A stretch of 64,000 nt of DNA from Paragorgia papillata (Eukaryota > Cnidaria > Anthozoa > Scleralcyonacea > Coralliidae). The position numbers and the translations under genes were made by a program. Shown one piece after another: positions 21,862 to 31,554 of this stretch (its first letter is position 1; each line of letters opens with the position of its first letter). The stretch lies in the NCBI GenBank assembly GCA_035771165.1, contig JAWNZC010000232.1, positions 1,976,001 to 2,040,000 on the forward strand, read 5' to 3'. The notes under the pieces were generated by a model. It was not told the origin of the DNA, did no database searches, and saw only the letters and a program-made list of their open reading frames with translations.

Positions 21862-23513
21862 CCTCCCACGACCCTTCCCTATGGTCAGAGAGAACTAACT
21901 GGCACATTAACACCGATAAATTCTTACTCTACGTATACGTCACCACTTAATGTTGAACAATTCAAAATCGAGTTAGCACAGCACCCGGATCGCACAAAAG
22001 CACAATATGTAGTAAAACGGTTTGGAGCACGGTTTCTCATTAATGTTCAAGTCTGGCGCGAATTGAAAGCAGCCGCCGCCAATTGCAAATCTTCACGCGA
22101 GCACCCTACAGTCATTGATGATTATTTGGGAAAAGAGACAAGACTAGGCCGTGTGGTAGGCCCCTTTAACACCCCTCCGCTTCCGGGTCTTCAGATTAGT
22201 CGATTTGGTGTGATCCCAAAGAAATCGATTGACGAGTGGCGCTTAATACTAGATCTGTCACACCCCGAGGGATTTAGCGTCAATGACGGTATCGACCCCT
22301 AATCATGCCATACACACTATTGCCAAGTGGACGATGCAATACAATTAATAATGTCGGCGGGCATGGGGGCTCAAATGGCAATGCTTGATATTAAGAGCGC
22401 CTATCGTTTCCTCGCAGTCCACCCTGATGATCATTATCTTCTTGGTATGAAATGGCGTGGACAGTTTTATGTTGATCTTGCCCTACCTTTTGGCTTGCGC
22501 TCAGCATATTATATTTTCAACAGCGTTGCGAACATGCTCGAGTGGATTCTGCGGAATAACTACAACATTGCGGACCTTTTCCATTATCTGGACGATTACT
22601 TTACTCTGGGTCCACCCGACTCAGATCAGTGCAGCCACAACTTGGCAACGATCGAGGCCATCTTTGCTCGACTTCGTGTCCCCCTAGCTCCTGAAAACTG
22701 TGTCGGTCCCACTACTTGCATCGTGTTCAATTGTGCGCACGCCTGCCCAAGGACAAGTTAACCGAATTACGCGGTCTTACCGCAACATGGCTGGGAAAGA
22801 AATCTTGCACGAGACGCGAGTTGGAGTCATTGGTAGGAAAACTGCATCACGCCAGTGCTGTGGTTAAACCAGGTTGCAAATTCGTACGCAGGCTCTGTGA
22901 TGCCCTTCGCGTGCTCCGACTTCCCCACCACTATTATCGGTTATCTCGGAAGTGCAGACTTGATATTGCATGGTGGAACGAGTTATTGCATGATTGGAAT
23001 GGGGTGAGTTTCTTCGAACGCCCGGTATGGGAACGAGCCCCGGATATCCACATCGCTTCAGACGCGTCGGGAAAATTGGGCTATGGAGTGTTCCATAACA
23101 ACGAGTGGTTTAATGGTACCTGGTCGGTGACACAGGCTCCTCTGCGCATTGCCTATAAGGAACTCTTCCCGATTGTTCTCGCGTGCTTTCTATGGGGTTA
23201 TCTCTGGCAGCAAAAGCGCGTGCAGTTTCAGTGCGACAACACCAGCGTCGTAGCGATATTACAAACTCGCACATCCAAGGACCCAAACATAATGCAACTG
23301 ATCCGATTCCTTTTCATCTCTACCGCCCGCTTCAATTTCGCAGTTAGTGCTGTGCATATCCCAGGAAAGCAGAACGCTATCGCTGACGCACTATCTCGCT
23401 TCCGTTTGCAGGAGTTCTTCAGCCTGGCTCCTGCAGCGTTGCCACCTCCAACACCAATCCTACGGCATCTACTAGACCGATTGACGTCGACCTTCTTGAA
23501 GAACGCACGTTGA
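21862..23513 (+). pseudogene. DIRS-like reverse transcriptase-RNase H
   Basis: The RT begins in the frame open at 21481-22302. It contains PPLPGLQISRFGVIPKK and EWRLILDLSHPEGFSVNDGI, then an in-frame TAA at 22300. The frame continues with AMLDIKSAYRFLAVHPDD (first catalytic Asp), LPFGLRSAYYIFNSVANML and HYLDDYFTLG (catalytic LDD). Near 22720 the frame shifts, with a probable small deletion. RNase H follows in 22716-23513: IASDASGKLGYGVF, YKELFPIVLACF, CDNTSVVAIL and HIPGKQNAIADALSRF. The gag frame overlaps the upstream part. Only a stop and one frameshift separate it from being intact. Confidence 0.85.
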
Positions 23514-24321
23514 CTCTCATGGCAAATGGAATAGCTGCATCCACGCGACGGACATATAGCACGGCTCAACGACGTTTTATCTCATTTTCCTATCAGACGA
23601 AGCGACTCTCGTCGTCAGGTTTTCCCTGCCCTGCATCTGAGTGGACTCTCGTGGTTTTTGTAACCCACCTGGCCGACTCCCTAAAAGCCGACTCAATCAA
23701 AGTTTACTTGGCTGGCGTCCGATCGCTGCATGTGGAACAGGGCTTCCCAAATCCCCTGGAGAATCGCTTACGATTGGAACGAGTCATTAATAATAATGAC
23801 TTAATAATGACTTAATAATAGACGATATAAAAGTGGATCGACATCAATCTCCAAGGCACATGCTGGTGAACATCTAGTCTTCAAAAACCGACCAATTCCG
23901 TAAAGGCATAACCTTTCGTTTGGCGACATCGGGTTCGTCCATCTGCGCCATGCGTGCGGTGGTGAATTATCTCCATTTTCGGGGTAACAAACCAGGTCCT
24001 CTTTTTATCCATCAGGACGGACGGGCACTAATTCGTTCTACCCTTTCAAAATGGCTACAGGAAACCACTCTTCGGGAAGGATGTACGGGAAACTTTTCAG
24101 GCCATAGTTTTAGGATTGGTGCAGCGACAACCGCCGCCCAGAAAGGAATACCAGACCATCTCATCAAAACGCTCGGCCGGTGGGAAAGCAATGCATATCA
24201 ACTATACATTAAAACTCCTTCGAGTGCTTTGGACAGTGTAGCTTCGCGACTAGTTTGTCAATGGCTAAACGCCACTAAATTAAGGCTTCCTGTTCGCGGT
24301 TTGTTTTGTTATTGTTTATGA
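23510..24321 (+). pseudogene. DIRS-like tyrosine recombinase, internal deletion
   Basis: The N-terminal part (23510-23815) has ASTRRTYSTAQRRFISF and DSIKVYLAGVRSLHVEQGF, a typical core-binding region of lambda-integrase-like recombinases. The C-terminal part (about 23890-24321) carries GHSFRIGAATTAAQKGIP with the H-x-x-R box, LGRWESNAYQLYIKTP with the Trp and the Tyr nucleophile, and a stop at 24319-24321. Between them, about 23790-23890 holds TAATAATGACT repeats in place of the block that normally carries the first catalytic Arg. The enzyme would insert circular element DNA; this copy lacks part of the active site. Confidence 0.8.
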
Positions 24322-24677
24322 GGTAGCACAATAAATACGATTCTCTCTCTGGTCAACCGCGTGTTTCCTTTAAGCGACCTAGCTGTCAACGGTTTTGATT
24401 ATGCTTAACCCAGGTACGCAGTACTAGCAGTATAGGCGAAACAGGCTGATCGCGCAACGCGCAGGTGGACTCACCCCACTGCGAAATGCGTATATATAAC
24501 TGACCAGTTTCACTGCACAACACGCTTGGTTGGGTGAGATACGTGCCGCTACAGCACGCCCAGGGTTGAACTAGCTTTTCGCCGATATTCGCGCAACGTT
24601 CATGGTCGAATGAATTCATGGCACAACACGCATGTTTGAACAGACCGCTACTTTAATGCTCAATGCTTTTGCTTTCG

Positions 24678-24915
24678 ACGTATGGGGACAACTAGCCTAT
24701 TTCACAGCCGACGCATGGGTATAACGCGCCCATTTCGCATTTCGACGCATGGGTACGACGAGCCCAGTTCGGTTCCGACGCATGGGTAATAACGAGCCCA
24801 TTCGCTTTCGACGCATGGGGATAACTAGCCCATTTCGCTTCCGACGCATTGATATATATGACGCGCCCATGTCGCATTCAACGCATGGGTATAACTGGCG
24901 CATTTCGCTGGAAGT
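24678..24915. repeat. Minisatellite, about 33 bp unit, about 7 copies
   Basis: The repeated phrase is built on CGACGCATGGGTATAAC then GAGCCCATTTCGC, with variable junctions. It lies inside the DIRS-like element between recombinase and B1. Long open frames across it on both strands are by-products of the repeat. Confidence 0.85.
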
Positions 24916-24949
24916 AACGTTCAGGCATGCACTAAGTTATGACGTTACG

Positions 24950-25398
24950 CTCATGATTGCACGAGTTGAGTACGCAACGCTAATGGTTGAGCGCATCGGT
25001 ATGCAATGCTCATGGTTGAACTCGCTAATCGCGCAACGCTCATAGCCGAATGAGTTTATCACGCAACACTCATGGCCGAACGAATTTATGAAGCAACGCT
25101 CATGGGTGGACAAACCGGTACGCAAGCCTCGTGGTTGAACTCTCTAATCGCGCAACGCTCATGGTTGAACTCGCTAATCGCGCAACGCTCATGGTTGAAC
25201 TATTGATGGCGTACAGCTCATGCTCGCAGGAGTTTATGACGCAACGCTCATGGTTGAACAAACCGGTACGCAACGCTCATGGTTGAACTTTATAATCGCG
25301 CAACACTCATGGTTGAAACTCGCTAATCGCGCAACGCTCATGGTTGAACTATTGATGGCGTACAGCTCATGATTGCACGAGTTTATGAACAAACCCAT
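24950..25398. repeat. Minisatellite, about 30 bp unit, imperfect
   Basis: The units are built on CGCAACGCTCATGGTTGAAC followed by variants of TCGCTAATCG, ATTGATGGCG or AAACCGGTA. Higher-order repetition is visible: a block with TATTGATGGCGTACAGCTCA occurs near 25199 and again near 25349. It lies within the DIRS-like element. Confidence 0.85.
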
Positions 25399-25501
25399 TA
25401 GCCATCCATCAGACGATTGGTTGGGTAACGTCATTACAGTCGGACCACGAATACCATTGATGCTTGGAAGCTGAGAATATCACAACAGTAATCTCTCAGT
25501 T

Positions 25502-25670
25502 TGGTGAGCGGATCAGGATCAACAGGACGAGTCAACCTGATCCTTCTCCAAGCACCAAGGCACAACAAGCAGGAACCAGTCGGGGGACCTGTTACCCAAC
25601 CTTCCAAACGCGTAAGTATAAAGAAGATCCTTCTGGCAACCGACCGACAGATATAGTCGAGGTATGGTTT
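25502..25670 (+). repeat. DIRS-like repeat B1
   Basis: It begins TGGTGAGCGGATCAGGATCA and ends GAGGTATGGTTT, matching B2 at 25934-26109. It joins directly to A2, as in the split-repeat layout. Confidence 0.9.
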
Positions 25671-25849
25671 AAATGGGGTTATGAAATAACCAAGGTTAAA
25701 CCAAAGGAAACATGCTGCGCTGCACGCAACACATGGTGATGACAGACAAGGTATGCAACGTAGCGAAACCCGATAGCGCGCAATCTCATAGTAGGCAATA
25801 GCGGTGCAGACAGCGTAAGGAGCACAACGAAACGCTATTGAAATTCGCA
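25671..25849 (+). repeat. DIRS-like repeat A2
   Basis: This is the direct copy of A1, starting AAATGGGGTTATGAAATAAC. About 84 bp of non-duplicated sequence (25850-25933) separates it from B2. Confidence 0.9.
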
Positions 25850-25933
25850 CCCACCGTCCCACCTCTGAAACAAAATTACGTCATTCCATCAGTTATCTAA
25901 ACTGATGTTTAAAGGGTACAGGTAAACTCCGAC

Positions 25934-26109
25934 TGGTGAGCGGATCAGGATCAACAGGACCAGTCAACCTGATCCTACTCCAAGCACCAAGGCACAACAA
26001 GCAGGAACCAGTCGGGGGACCTGTTACCATGCAACCTTCCAAACGCGTAAGTATAACGAAGATCCTTCTGGTAACCGACCGACCGACAGATATAGTCGAG
26101 GTATGGTTT
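25934..26109 (+). repeat. DIRS-like repeat B2 (element 3' end)
   Basis: This is the direct copy of B1. It ends GGTATGGTTT, after which the BEL LTR resumes. Confidence 0.9.
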
Positions 26110-26241
26110 TATGTATTTAACTGTTATGTAATGTATAGTAAGTAAATACTCCAATTTGTACAGGGGTTTTACGGCTAAGTTAAAGGCGATTGAGAACGAA
26201 TTAAAGTCAAGTATAAAGCAAAGTTTCGTACAACCTGTGCA
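26110..26241 (+). repeat. BEL/Pao 3' LTR, last part
   Basis: It matches 13130-13261 of the 5' LTR, including GTAAGTAAATACTCCAATTT and CAAAGTTTCGTACAACCTGT, and ends in CA before the target duplication CGCAG. Confidence 0.9.
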
Positions 26242-26624
26242 CGCAGCACACTACTTTTATTTCACTCTTTAAACAGCATAGCCCGATTCAGCCACGGGTG
26301 GTTTAAACGAGGCCATGTAACAAATAGTTTACGTACAATACAATACAATACAGTACAATACAATTTTATTTAGATCCTCCCCTCAGGGCTTTTCAGGTCT
26401 AATTACATTTATGTCTATTTACATCTTAAATATATTTACAATGTGAGAATATATCAGGAACACTATGAATTACAAATTTAAAAATGCAATTAAGTCTACA
26501 AAAACTAATTTAACTCAACCTTAATTCAAAAGCCCATGGCCAAAAATTTCGGTCACAAGAGCCCGCAGTACGTTAGCGGTTTCGCCCATGACAAAATCTA
26601 AATGGTGATAATTCTTACTTAAGA

Positions 26625-27013
26625 AATAGAAAACATTTTCCGTGTTTCCATAGAGATATAGAAACACGAGTGGAAGTTTGGAAGAACGAGAAATTGTAGT
26701 GGGAACACGAGCCCGCAGGGCGAGTGTTTCCACGCTATTGCGAGTTCTCCCAACCTTCCACAAGTGTTTCTATAACTCTATGGAAACACGGAAAAAATGT
26801 TTTCTATTTCCTTTATAAAATAACCTGTCGAAAATAGGTATAGAACGTAAAAATACTCACTGTATCAAAGCGTAAATTCTCCTTACTCTTCATAATCACC
26901 GTAATGATGGCGTATTGAATGGCGTGGACCTTGCCGTGTTTCCGTAAAGTTAATAGAAACACGGCTTTCAACCAATCGCCGTGCTTGTTTCCAAAATGTT
27001 ATTTTATAAATAC
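26625..27013 (-). mobile_element. MITE-like element, CCGTGTTTCTATAAC type, copy 2
   Basis: This is the reverse-complement copy of 8216-8625, ending with the complement of TTATAAAATAACATTTTG at 27013. The internal hairpin lies at about 26634-26800. It sits within the 3' region of LINE C. Confidence 0.85.
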
Positions 27014-27343
27014 AAATAGTCTAACGACAATTAAATAATTGCAAATACAATTGTGCCTTTTGTAAATTTCTTTAATTACCCAAATCATTTAAGTTTCTCC
27101 GATATCTTCTGTTCCTAACCGAAGATAAATAACCTCCGAAATCAATCTTCTTACCTTTCCCTTTTTATTATTGCTTTGAGTAATAATCCAGACCAGTTCG
27201 TCCACAAATCGCCGGGTAATTCCGTTAAACAGGCTTAAACTGCTTTCAATTCATGCAACGATTGTTCGTGACTCACTCATTTTATCAAAATTGCACAAAT
27301 AGATCCTTACAGTTGGCTTGAAGTTCTTGTAGTTCACTGAAAT

Positions 27344-28740
27344 TCAGTTATGGTCCCCTGGGTTAAGAGTATGTGTGATATTATCAAATTTTATCTTACA
27401 TGAAACTATCCCAGCCGCAAAATTTTGCACTAGTTGTAGTTTCTTTATACTCTGTTTGAATGTTCCTGGCCACACAGTCAAACAATAGTATAATTTGCTA
27501 AATACGAAAGAGTTAATTATAGTTATTAAAGTTTCCTTTTCAAACAAATGTTTAACTCTATTGATTTAGCACAACGACCCCATAGGTTTAGATATTAGGT
27601 TAATAACATGTTCATTAAAAAAAAGACAAGAGTCCAATGACACTCTGGGATCTGTTGCACAAGATACCGGTGCTAATTCTTGTCCGAGAAAATGTACTGC
27701 TGGTACATTGATCATGGCAAGGACTTATCTAGTGCCAAATAGCAAAAAATAGTTTTGTGTGTGTTAATGAGCAGGCAATTAGAACAAGCAGCAACTGTTC
27801 TTAAATCTGCAGTTAGCTTACATTAGCTTGGTGTTGATGTCTTTAATTGAAAAGGACACAAAAAGTTTTAAGTCATCAACTGATTTTATTTATGTATAGA
27901 TTGAAAAGCAGTGGTGGACCCAATATAGATCCCTGCGGCACACCATGGGTAATGAGCTGGGATTTCGATAGGTGCTCTCCTATTAGAACAGATTGGAAAC
28001 GTCTATTAAGGTAACTTTTAAACCAAGCGGTTGCCGAGGGGTTTGTTCCAAAATGTTGCAGTTTTCCAGGAGAATAACATGGCTAATGCCATCGAACGCC
28101 TTGCTAAGATCAAGTAGTATAACTGCTGTTGCCATCTTACTATCTATAGCTTGGTGGACGTTTTCCGTTACCAAACGTTTCAGGGTCTCAGTGGAATGAT
28201 GTTTACGGTTACCACTCTGATGGGTGGTAAGCTTACCAGTCTCAGTCAAGTACGTAGAAAACTGTTCCAGCGCTACACCTTTACTCACCTTTGACACCAC
28301 ATGTATACCTTAGGTTGAGATGGGATCTCCGCTCTTTTCCACGAACTCAAAAAAACCTAGCTCTTGATGAAAACTTGCATTAACCAATCCCGTTACAGTT
28401 GGCAATATATGTGGGTAGCAATCTTTTAGGACATTTATAGATATTTTATCTTGTCCGAGTGCTTTATTAGATGGCGTATTCCTAATCACTTGCTTGATCT
28501 TGGTACAGGGTACCGGTGGGAAGGACAACAGAGCTATTAGGCCACTATCAGGATGTGTAGATGTAGGTTCAACATTATAGAACGAATACCTAGTAAGTTG
28601 GAACGCGTCAGCCAATTTCTGTGCTGCTTTAGTTGTTTTTTCCCCTACTGATATAAAGTGGTTGTTCAGCTTGTGGATCCATGCATGTTTCGTTACTTTA
28701 GCGACTGCAAATGAAATTTTAAATTTCGATTCCAGGTTGG
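27344..28740 (-). pseudogene. LINE C reverse transcriptase pseudogene
   Basis: From 28740 downward: LNNHFISVGEKTTKAAQKLA, then NTPSNKALGQDKISINVLKD, HQSGNRKHHSTETL and VILLDLSKAFDGISHVIL (first catalytic Asp). Then HGVPQGSILGP near 27940 and SVDDLKLFVSFSIKDI near 27880, with both catalytic aspartates kept. The end is FVFSKLYYCLTVWPGTF and KKLQLVQNFAAGIV. The order is that of a LINE RT. Stops and frame changes separate the pieces, so it is inactive. The GDP-to-GISH junction near 28310 is a simple frame break. Confidence 0.8.
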
Positions 28741-28760
28741 TTCGTTGAAAGTTGAAACGA

Positions 28761-29032
28761 TCGTATCCAAAGGCAATAGTTCCATATCTTCTTAGAGAGA
28801 CTAAATACTATGAAAATAAATACGGAGCTTCGAATTTGCACCACCGGCCATTTTGCACGTTTCCCTTCCCCCCAACTTTGCCGTAAATTCCCCTTTTTTT
28901 CACAAAACATGTACTTCAGCGCAAGTTTCCTTTTGAAGCTCTACCCCCTGAACAAAGCTTTTGAAGCTCTACACCCCCCATCACAACAGATTATCACAGA
29001 CTAAGTTAAATTATTTACAACGCATGACAACA
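28761..29032. other. No gene seen
   Basis: This is the flank upstream of LINE C. It contains two near-copies of GAAGCTCTAC (28935-28970) and no coding motif. Confidence 0.4.
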
Positions 29033-29133
29033 TTAACTCTTTCCTGTCCGAATTGATCTTTAGTATTTTATTCTGGCTAACGCCAGACGATTTTATTCAT
29101 CTCTGGAGAAGCCCTCGGACAGGAATGAGTTAA
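29033..29133. mobile_element. Short TTAA-flanked MITE, copy 1
   Basis: It is bounded by TTAA at 29033 and 29130. The ends TTAACTCTTTCCTGTCCGA and TCGGACAGGAATGAGTTAA are inverted. The element is about 93 bp between the TTAA sites. A second copy in the same orientation is at 34979-35069. Confidence 0.8.
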
Positions 29134-29466
29134 ACTAGATATTGTAAGTTAAATCAATTACATAAATAATTATAATCCTACATTAAAATAAATTATAATT
29201 TCTATAATAAATTATTATAATTAAGAGTCCTCGAGTTTTTGTTTAAGCGTACTATAAATTTTGGTGTCTCAAATAGATTGTGCGAGATAATCCCATAAGT
29301 GTACGCCACTATCTCGAAATGAATATAAGAGCCCAGCTTAGTATCTTAATGTGAAAACCCATAATATATTCAAGATGAATAGAAAAGCTTAAAAAAAAAA
29401 TATTTACGTTTTATTGCTGACGTGCACATCAGTTTTCAGAATAAAAGGCAATTGAATAGTTTAGAG
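29134..29466. other. No gene seen
   Basis: This is very AT-rich sequence (repeated ATTATAATT phrases), leading into an AT microsatellite. Confidence 0.5.
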
Positions 29467-29467
29467 T

Positions 29468-29522
<55 letters not shown>
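29467..29522. repeat. (TA)n microsatellite
   Basis: This is an uninterrupted TA run of about 56 bp. A further run at 29726-29763 lies on the other side of the palindrome between them. Confidence 0.95.
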
Positions 29523-29524
<2 letters not shown>

Positions 29525-29721
29525 TGAGTTATGGTTCACGAAATGTTAGAGAGTGCTCAATACCATATAGATAGAGCAAAATACAAAGTATAAAGTATAG
29601 TTTTACCTTAAAGTCTTCGCTACCAGAGGTTTCACCCTAAACGGGATCATCAGGCGACTGATGATCCCGTTTAGGGTGAAACCTCTGGTAGCGAAGACTT
29701 TAAGGTAAAACTATACTTTAT

Positions 29722-29727
<6 letters not shown>
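29523..29727. repeat. PLE-tail palindrome with hammerhead-like cores
   Basis: The arms from about 29588 to 29650 and 29660 to 29727 are nearly perfect complements, carrying AAAGTATAGTTTTACC and CTTCGCTACCAGAGG. The same sequence recurs at 31555-31690 and partly at 31971-32008. It lies next to the 3' side of the minus-strand PLE at 29825-30370 and is probably part of its terminal repeat, doubled back on itself. Confidence 0.75.
29613..29660 (-). ncRNA. Hammerhead-like ribozyme motif, imperfect
   Basis: On the minus strand GTCGC is followed by CTGATGA, a hairpin TCCC-GTTTA-GGGT, GAAA, a short CC-TCT-GG hairpin, TA and GCGAAGAC. This is the hammerhead order with core bases present and a possible cleavage site after GTA. 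Weak points are a U-U mismatch at the base of stem II and a stem I broken by GAA. Tiny stem III hammerheads are known from PLE terminal repeats. It is probably a decayed or atypical copy. Confidence 0.4.
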
Positions 29728-29765
<38 letters not shown>

Positions 29766-29824
29766 TGGCAAACCAATAAGAAGTAACAAGAACGAAGTGT
29801 CAAGTCACACAGTGCTGGAAATGA

Positions 29825-30370
29825 CTAGAATAAAGAAAGAGGTGTAGATGCGATGTTTTCGTTAAGATAGAGTTTGAAATTAGAAATAAGTAAGTTTCGC
29901 GAATAAGTAGTTTGGAAAGTAGAATGACAAATCGTTAGGTGAAGTGGCGAGATCAGTATAATGGATGATTGAATGCCAGAAAGAGCATGGCTTGCCAGTT
30001 TCTTACCCGTCAAAGGCAAAATTCCCATCTGCTCTGGGATACGTGTATATAGATGGCGCCGAGTTTGGCCCAAATACAATGCTCAGCAGCATTGACACGT
30101 GTATATTTATAAACTACACGTGATCTCAGAAACGTGGGAATTTGGTCCTCGAAAGGGAGGAAACTGGACAACCTACGTCCTGACTAGGAAATAAAGCATA
30201 ATTTAATAATTTGTGTTCGAATCCGAATCGAAGGGGATATATATCACGGTTGCGATAAAATATGGATTTTATGTTCGAGTGGCAAGGACAATATCTCACG
30301 AGTGAGCGCAGCGAAAGAGTGAGATATTGCTCTTGCGACGAGAACATAAAATCCATATCTTTGAGCAACC
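29825..30370 (-). pseudogene. Penelope-like element 2, C-terminal GIY-YIG fragment
   Basis: The frame at 30079-29825 encodes YLGQTRRHLYTRIPEQMG, the core of a PLE GIY-YIG domain (Y-x-G-x-T, then R and the E/Q that follows). Just upstream, SSLSRTKFPRF and RSRVVYKYT form the usual lead-in, in another frame. The end of the frame (NENIASTPLSLF) is the expected C terminus. RT is missing: the stretch above 30236 is replaced by a palindromic MITE. The element points to the palindrome and hammerhead-like motif at 29613-29727 as its 3' terminal repeat. Confidence 0.7.
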
Positions 30371-30380
30371 GTGTAATATT
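30236..30380. mobile_element. Palindromic MITE-like element, ATATCTCACGAGTGAGC type, copy 2
   Basis: The arms ATCACGGTTGCGA and GATATGGATTTTATGTTC pair with their complements ending CAACCGTGTAATATT. The core CAATATCTCACGAGTGAGCG is shared with 5592-5728, while the outer arms differ. It lies at the edge of PLE fragment 2. Confidence 0.75.
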
Positions 30381-30449
30381 CTATTTATTATATGGACAAT
30401 GAAATTATGCGTGCATGGAAGTGATGTTGATAAGAGATAAGTGTTGGAG

Positions 30450-30826
30450 AACACGGGTGACGTGTGATGTTAGCGCGCTGCCTCTCACCAAAAAGTTAAG
30501 CCCGGTTAGACGGGGTTAGTACTTGGATGGGTGACCGCTTGGGAATGACCCCCGTTGTCGGGCTTGGACTCGTGTGAGTAGAGTTGTAGTTGAACTCTCC
30601 TGTGCTTCGAGGGTTTTTCGCCGGGTTCTCCGGTTTTCCTCCCTCCATAAAATTAACACCTAACATCTTAGCTGTGATCCGTGGTCTGAACTGTGTCGTT
30701 GGCGGCTGCTTGGAGCGCCTTTGATATGCCTCGACACGGCCATGTTTATCTGCGTCCTTCGTAATTCAGCCACTGGCTGTAAGTAAGGATGATTAGCCAC
30801 CCAGTCCTTTATCCTTTATCCTTTAA
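30450..30826 (+). mobile_element. 5S rRNA-derived SINE (SINE3-like), copy 2
   Basis: The head has GCGCTGCCTCTCACCA, then GTTAGTACTTGGATGGGTGA and CCGCTTGGGAATGA, the 5S rRNA internal promoter region. The body shares CTTCGAGGGTTTTTCGCC and TCTCCGGTTTTCCTCCCT with copy 1. The 3' end carries three copies of TTTATCC (30808-30826), a plausible simple tail. It is opposite in orientation to copy 1 and has a longer 3' part, so copy 1 is 3' truncated or a different subfamily. Confidence 0.85.
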
Positions 30827-31121
30827 GCTGGGTTTAATGCAAAAACTACAATCACTTGATCTAAGACATTTAGAAAATACAAATGAAAAATACAACAGCT
30901 TCTTCGAATACGTCATTTTACGTGAAAAAACTGAATTAAGAGAAGTTACTGGCTCAAGTTTACTTTATTCAAAAACTTACGGCGAAAGGCGTAAATTTTG
31001 ACTTGTCGATATGTCACTCGCGAGCGTTGCATACGAGAAATACGTCACTCGGTTCCCGGATGTAGTGAAATATGGATTCTACGAGTGTTTTAGTTGCTAG
31101 TAAAACACTCTTCTCCATATA
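30827..31121. other. Noncoding; small hairpin at 31083-31111
   Basis: GAGTGTTTTAGTTGCTAG followed by TAAAACACTC forms a short hairpin. The flanking ATATGGATTCTAC and CTCCATATAATAAAT resemble the outer part of the MITE at 30236-30380, so this may be a decayed third member. No gene was seen. Confidence 0.4.
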
Positions 31122-31380
<259 letters not shown>

Positions 31381-31439
31381 CCATCTAGATGTGAGAACAC
31401 CATTTTATTTATCCCCATTCTATTTTATGCCGGTAACAG

Positions 31440-31530
31440 CGGCTTGTGGGACAATGCTGGACATGCGCACATCTAGATAGCGTGAAGTGGTATTGGGCCA
31501 GAGTGCTCAAACTGCCACAAGGATAGTTAG
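31440..31530 (+). repeat. PLE-associated tail repeat, copy 1
   Basis: AGATAGCGTGAAGTGGTATT then GGGCCAGAGTGCTCAAACTG and CCACAAGGATAGT. A direct copy with small differences is at 31853-31915. Both copies run into TA microsatellites. Confidence 0.7.
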
Positions 31531-31554
31531 CGTTGCAATATATATATATATATA

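Larger units (their letters stand above)
20425..26109 (+). mobile_element. DIRS-like tyrosine-recombinase retrotransposon with A1...B1-A2-B2 split direct repeats
   Basis: The element sits inside the BEL 3' LTR: the LTR sequence AAGTAAAATTT stops at 20424 and resumes with TATGTATTTAACTG at 26110. No target duplication is present beyond a shared TTT, as expected for tyrosine recombinase integration. The order is A1 (20425-20604), gag, RT-RNase H, tyrosine recombinase, two minisatellites, B1 (25502-25670), A2 (25671-25849) and B2 (25934-26109). A1 matches A2 and B1 matches B2 in direct orientation. Split direct repeats fit PAT or Ngaro-type members; DIRS1 itself has inverted termini. All genes carry damage. 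Confidence 0.9.
12663..26241 (+). mobile_element. BEL/Pao LTR retrotransposon, full span including nested insertions
   Basis: The element is bounded by LTRs at 12663-13261 and 19257-26241 (split) and flanked by the 5-bp direct repeat CGCAG at 12658-12662 and 26242-26246. A 5-bp duplication fits BEL/Pao. The internal order is gag, aspartic protease, RT, RNase H, integrase remnant and a C-terminal DUF5641-like segment. All genes are broken by stops and frameshifts. Three or more later insertions lie inside it: a MITE in the 5' LTR, about 900 bp between protease and RT, about 930 bp in the 3' LTR, and a 5.7-kb DIRS-like element in the 3' LTR. Without insertions the element would be about 6.3 kb. 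Confidence 0.85.
26334..28760 (-). mobile_element. LINE fragment C (non-LTR retrotransposon)
   Basis: The minus-strand RT is followed by a 3' end with the tail repeat TTGTA at 26334-26365, preceded by GAAAAGCCCTGAGGGGAGG. The 5' part (endonuclease) is absent, which is typical 5' truncation. A MITE at 26625-27013 interrupts the 3' region. The tail resembles the one at 42795-42820. The clade could be CR1 or L2-like, but I cannot fix it by eye. Confidence 0.75.

Noticed and set aside
24950..25398. 30-bp repeats resembling a CRISPR array
   Set aside because: The units are contiguous with no unique spacers, in a eukaryotic retrotransposon, with no cas genes. It is a minisatellite.
29651..29700. 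Plus-strand hammerhead at the palindrome
   Set aside because: The plus strand has the core, but its stem I partner is wrong (GGCGA against GCGAAGAC). The minus reading fits better, so the plus one looks like a mirror product.
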